Shown piece by piece: positions 60,893 to 64,000 of a stretch of 64,000 nucleotides of DNA. The notes beneath the pieces are model-generated. The model was not told where the DNA came from and did not search any database. It saw nothing but the letters and a program-made list of their open reading frames with translations. The stretch comes from Proluteimonas luteida (GTDB lineage: Bacteria; Pseudomonadota; Gammaproteobacteria; Xanthomonadales; Xanthomonadaceae): contig NZ_JAIWPT010000001.1 in the NCBI RefSeq assembly GCF_021191695.1, forward strand, positions 124,001 through 188,000. The letters run 5' to 3'. Position 1 is the stretch's first letter, and every line of letters starts with the position of its first letter. The position numbers and the translations under genes were made by a program.

Positions 60893-62103
60893 TGGCCGAG
60901 AAGCGCGACGTCCAGCGCTTCCTGATCGGCGGGCGGGTGTACGCCGCGGACGACGACGCCTTGCAGCAAGCGCTCGCGACGGTCCACGACGCCGGCGATC
61001 GCCCGCGTTGCCTGTGCCGCAGCGCCGGCGTGGAGATGTACGTGGCGCTGCACCGCTGGTACGTGGTCAAGCGCATGCCCGACTCGGGCAGCCAGCACCA
61101 TCCGCGCTGTCCGTCGTACGCGCCCGAACCCGGCCAGTCCGGGCTGGGCGAGTTGGTCGGGGAGGCGGTGCTGGAGACGCAGCCGGGGCAGGTCGAGCTG
61201 CGGGTCGATTTCCCGTGGACGCACCTCGCCGCGGGCGGCGCCGCGCGCAAGTCGGCCGACCGCGCGCCCTCCCCGGAGGTCCAGGCGCCGCGCCGGCGCA
61301 TGAGCCTGCGCGCGGTGACGCACTTCCTGTTCGAGCGCGCCGGCCTCAACCGCTGGGTGCCCGCGATGGCCGGCAAGCGACGGCAGTCGGTGATCCACAA
61401 GTACCTGATGGACGCGGCGGTCGACGTCTCGGTGAAGGGCGAGGACCTGGCGCAGCGGCTGTATGTCCCCGAGGCCTTCGACCGGGCCACGTACGCCGAC
61501 ACCGTGCATCGGCGGCGTGAGAAGCTGGCCCTGCTGCACGGCGCGCAGGATCGCCTGCCGCTGGCGCTGCTGCTCGGCGAGCTCAAGACCACCGACGCCC
61601 GCGGCGCCAGCGTGCGCGTGTGGATCAAGCACATGCCCGACGTGCCGCTCTGGGTCGACGCCCGCGTCTGGGCCCGGCTCGAGCGCGCCAACGCCGCCCT
61701 GTTCGAGGCTAGCGTCGCGGACGTCGGCGCCAGGCCACGCCTGCTGCTGTGCGCGCTGATCCGCGCGCGGCGCGAGCACACCTACGAGATCGATGCCGCG
61801 TGCGTGATGCTGACGAGCGAACAGTGGATTCCGGTGGAGGGCGTGCACGAGTTGCCGTTGATCGACGCGCTGGTGCGGCAGCAGAGGCGCTTTTTCAAGC
61901 CGCTGCGCTACGACGCGCGTGCGAGTGAGTTCCCTGCGGTTCTGCTGCTGGACACCGGGGCGTCGGCCACGCCGCTATACGTGGCCAGCGAGTTCGCGCC
62001 CGAGCGCGAGCAGGCGGCGGCGCGACGGGCCGCGTCGGCGGCCGGCAGCTGGCTTTGGGCAACCCGTACCCCTATGCCGAAGTTTCCGCCTGCCGTGCCC
62101 TAA
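60892..62103 (+). CDS. DUF1173-family element protein
   Basis: The 403-residue protein matches the DUF1173 layout known from conjugative elements. A possible zinc site is formed by DRPRCLCRSAGVEMYV and QHHPRCPSYAPE near the N-terminus. The middle contains HFLFERAGLNRWVPAMAGKR and the C-terminal part RARREHTYEIDAACVMLTSEQWIPVE. Start and stop with the previous gene overlap (TGATG), so they are co-translated. Function is unknown. Confidence 0.85.
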   Translation: MAEKRDVQRFLIGGRVYAADDDALQQALATVHDAGDRPRCLCRSAGVEMYVALHRWYVVKRMPDSGSQHHPRCPSYAPEPGQSGLGELVGEAVLETQPGQVELRVDFPWTHLAAGGAARKSADRAPSPEVQAPRRRMSLRAVTHFLFERAGLNRWVPAMAGKRRQSVIHKYLMDAAVDVSVKGEDLAQRLYVPEAFDRATYADTVHRRREKLALLHGAQDRLPLALLLGELKTTDARGASVRVWIKHMPDVPLWVDARVWARLERANAALFEASVADVGARPRLLLCALIRARREHTYEIDAACVMLTSEQWIPVEGVHELPLIDALVRQQRRFFKPLRYDARASEFPAVLLLDTGASATPLYVASEFAPEREQAAARRAASAAGSWLWATRTPMPKFPPAVP

Positions 62104-62166
62104 GTGTTCTCTGACACCCTAAGTTCTCCGACATCGCTCCCCATCTCTCGCGCAACGCCTCCCAGC

Positions 62167-62211
62167 TTGACAAATGATCGTGGGCCACAATTAAATGACC
62201 AGCGGTCATTT
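62167..62211 (+). promoter_or_regulatory. Promoter with overlapping TetR-type operator
   Basis: TTGACA (62167-62172) and TTAAAT (62191-62196) are separated by 18 bp, a near-consensus sigma-70 promoter. The perfect dyad AAATGACC-AGC-GGTCATTT (62193-62211) overlaps the -10 box and lies 13 bp before the dehydrogenase start, an ideal operator for the TetR-type repressor encoded next. Confidence 0.8.
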
Positions 62212-62224
62212 TCGAGACGGCGAC

Positions 62225-63007
62225 ATGGATAACAAGGGCAAATGGGCCTTGGTCACGGGCGCATCCGGCGGACTGGGAGCGGCGTTCGCGGCCCTGCTCG
62301 CCGAGCAGGGCCTCAATCTGGTGCTGGCCGCCCGCAATCGGGACAAACTCGATGCACTGGCCGCGGAGCTCCGATCGCGCCACGGTGTCGACGTGGTGAG
62401 CCACTCTGTGGATATGACGCTGGCTGGAGCCGCTCCGGAACTCCATCGCGCGATCATGACCCAGGGGATCGCGCTGGATATCCTCGTCAATAATGCCGGA
62501 CAGGGGTTGCAGGGCGAGTTCCTGGAGCGCCCGATCGAGACAACGGACCGCATGCTGCACCTCAACATCCTGGCCCTCACCGATCTGACCCATGCCGTCG
62601 CAGCCGACATGGCGGCGAGAGGTGGCGGCCATATCCTGATGGTGGCCAGCATGACGGCCTTCATGCCCGCCCCCACTTACGCGGCCTACGCCGCCAGTAA
62701 AAGCTACGTCCGCATGTTCGGCGAGGCGCTCCATGCCGAACTTCGTCCCAAGAACGTCACGGTCACGGTCCTGTCTCCGGGATTGATGGACACAGGCTTC
62801 CTGAGCGCGGCGGGTCAGGTGCCGAGCCAGAGCATGAAGCGATCGATGATCTTGCCGCGGCTGGCTGCCGAAACCGGGCTTCAGGCGCTGTTCGCCGGGC
62901 GCCAAAGCGTGATCGCAGGCCGGATGAACCGGCTGGCCGCACTGGTCAGCCGTCTGCTTCCCCGCGGAGTGCAGACACGGCTCATGGCCGACGCGCTGAA
63001 ATCGTGA
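62225..63007 (+). CDS. Short-chain dehydrogenase/reductase
   Basis: A 260-residue SDR oxidoreductase. The cofactor motif is ALVTGASGGLGAAFA, the structural NNAG motif is ILVNNAGQGLQG, the Ser is in ILMVASMTAF, and the catalytic YxxxK is YAASKSYVRMFG. An Arg after the first beta-strand (VLAARNRDKL) suggests preference for NADP(H). The substrate is unknown. The ATG at 62225 is chosen because an upstream ATG at 62195 lies inside the promoter. The following TetR gene probably controls it. Confidence 0.93.
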   Translation: MDNKGKWALVTGASGGLGAAFAALLAEQGLNLVLAARNRDKLDALAAELRSRHGVDVVSHSVDMTLAGAAPELHRAIMTQGIALDILVNNAGQGLQGEFLERPIETTDRMLHLNILALTDLTHAVAADMAARGGGHILMVASMTAFMPAPTYAAYAASKSYVRMFGEALHAELRPKNVTVTVLSPGLMDTGFLSAAGQVPSQSMKRSMILPRLAAETGLQALFAGRQSVIAGRMNRLAALVSRLLPRGVQTRLMADALKS

Positions 63008-63020
63008 GGGAAAAGACCGG

Positions 63021-63677
63021 ATGATGGCGAGACATGCGCTGGGCGAGGACGAAAAGGAAGCGCGCAGGAACCTCATCCTCGCGGCGGCACTCGAGCTGTT
63101 TCTGGACGATACCCGCCGGCTTCCTCCGGTTGCGCTCATCGCCGCGAAGGCCGGGCTCGCCAAGGGGACCCTCTACCTCTACTTCGACAGCAAGGAGCAG
63201 ATCTTCACCAGCCTCCTGTCGCGGGAATGGGACGATCTTTTTTCCGTGGTCACCAACAGTTTCGCACCTGCTGCCGGAGGCGCGGCGGCGCAGGCGGCCA
63301 CCTTCATCGGCGATTTCGTGACCTTTCTCGAGGGACGTCCTTACTTCCTGCGGCTCGACGCGTTGGGATACGCGTTGCTGGAGGCCAATCTCCCACTGGA
63401 GCAATTGCGTCCGTTCAAGCGAACGTTCTCGGATGCGTTGATCCGCGCCGGATCGGTGGTCGATGCCGCCTTGGCGCTGCCGGCCGGCAGGGGTATCGAC
63501 CTGCTTGTCCGAAGCTATGCACTGACACGCGGCCTGTGGCAGATCGCGGACTATCCGGATCACCTGCGTCGGGATCAAGATCTCTCCGGGCATCCCATCG
63601 CCCAACTGGAGTTCGGCCGCGAGATCGGGATGGCGCTGGGGGAATACTGGCGTGGAGCCTTGCCGAACGCGGAGTAG
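63021..63677 (+). CDS. TetR-family repressor
   Basis: A 218-residue TetR-type regulator with the DNA-binding domain LILAAALELFLDDTRRLPPVALIAAKAGLAKGTLYLYFDSKEQIF and a helical ligand domain with RPFKRTFSDALIRAGSVVDAAL. It starts 13 bp after the dehydrogenase stop with GGGAAAAG upstream, so it is cotranscribed. It is expected to bind the palindrome in the promoter at 62193-62211. Confidence 0.93.
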   Translation: MMARHALGEDEKEARRNLILAAALELFLDDTRRLPPVALIAAKAGLAKGTLYLYFDSKEQIFTSLLSREWDDLFSVVTNSFAPAAGGAAAQAATFIGDFVTFLEGRPYFLRLDALGYALLEANLPLEQLRPFKRTFSDALIRAGSVVDAALALPAGRGIDLLVRSYALTRGLWQIADYPDHLRRDQDLSGHPIAQLEFGREIGMALGEYWRGALPNAE

Positions 63678-64000
63678 CAGCGACGAATGGCGGTTGAGCA
63701 TGTGCGCCTGCCGTGCAAGCGTGCGTTGATCGCACCTCGGCTCGCGTCATCCACGCGCGCCTGTCTGCAACTGAGCACAACGGTGAGGCGCGTCCCCTTG
63801 CGCCTCCGGACTGGCGCCGCGGATCTGGACCGCCCCCCGTCGGCCGGGCAGCCGGGTCCTTCGCACGGGGATTGGGGGGGAACGGGCCGGCCCGCCAATC
63901 CATATGGGGGAAACTGCGCCCAGCAGGCTCCTTGGCAGGAAGCCCTTGCGCCGCGCGCGCGACGGGGGATCGTTCTATCCTGCCGGCCTCAACGCCATGA
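63678..64000. other. Right-edge region without a recognised gene
   Basis: About 320 bp to the window edge with no gene I can support. Short open frames here look non-coding. It may belong to a gene that starts beyond the edge. Confidence 0.35.

Noticed and set aside
1..64000. tRNA or rRNA genes
   Set aside because: I found no cloverleaf-like or rRNA-like stretch by eye; a tRNA-scan would be needed to exclude them fully.

Overview
This window looks like a GC-rich gammaproteobacterial chromosome of the Xanthomonadaceae (Lysobacter, Luteimonas, Pseudoxanthomonas or Stenotrophomonas type). That is an inference from codon use, from the F-type conjugation genes, and from the H-NS, M56 peptidase and TonB-receptor style of the proteins; no ribosomal or other taxonomic marker is present. 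Most of the window is the inside of an integrative conjugative element (ICE) or related conjugative element. Neither end of the element, no active integrase and no att site is visible.

Layout. A type-F mating-pair operon runs leftwards from about 39 kb: transglycosylase, lipoprotein, pilin, traL, traE, traK, traB, dsbC-like, traV, traC, trbI, (22 kb of cargo), S26 peptidase, small protein, traW, (2.6 kb of cassettes plus an insertion sequence), traU, trbC, traN (running off the left edge). From 39 to 62 kb lie the processing and maintenance genes: an H-NS-like protein, a DUF4400 membrane protein, TraD coupling protein, a TraI/MobH-like protein, FlhC- and FlhD-like activators, a DUF932 protein, a zinc-finger/Toprim primase-like protein, a GHKL ATPase, an AcaB-like protein, an AlpA-like protein, a giant methylase-helicase, a recombinase-fold protein and a DUF1173 protein. 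A short-chain dehydrogenase with its TetR regulator closes the window.

The main cargo is a lasso peptide locus between trbI and the S26 peptidase gene. It has a 49-residue precursor with a typical proteobacterial leader and a predicted Gly1-Glu8 ring, a McjC-type cyclase, a secreted lasso isopeptidase, a TonB receptor with a signalling domain, and a FecI/FecR pair. I find no McjB-type leader peptidase. The locus is bracketed by direct copies of the trbI 3' end, and a broken second copy of the fecI start lies on the far side of the precursor. A 6.8 kb segment (serine hydrolase, MarR, frameshifted hydrolase, BlaI with an M56 peptidase) separates fecR from the receptor gene. Next to the precursor side lies a second small-peptide unit: a double-glycine-leader peptide followed by a DUF6624 protein.

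The other striking layer is integron-like. Two small gene-cassette groups (3.8-6.4 kb and 8.2-8.7 kb) sit without an integrase next to two copies of the same leader sequence, upstream of traU and of the S26 peptidase gene. One attC-like site is split by an IS110-family (IS1111-like) element. All of these insertions lie inside the conjugation operon, so operon continuity and transfer ability are open questions.
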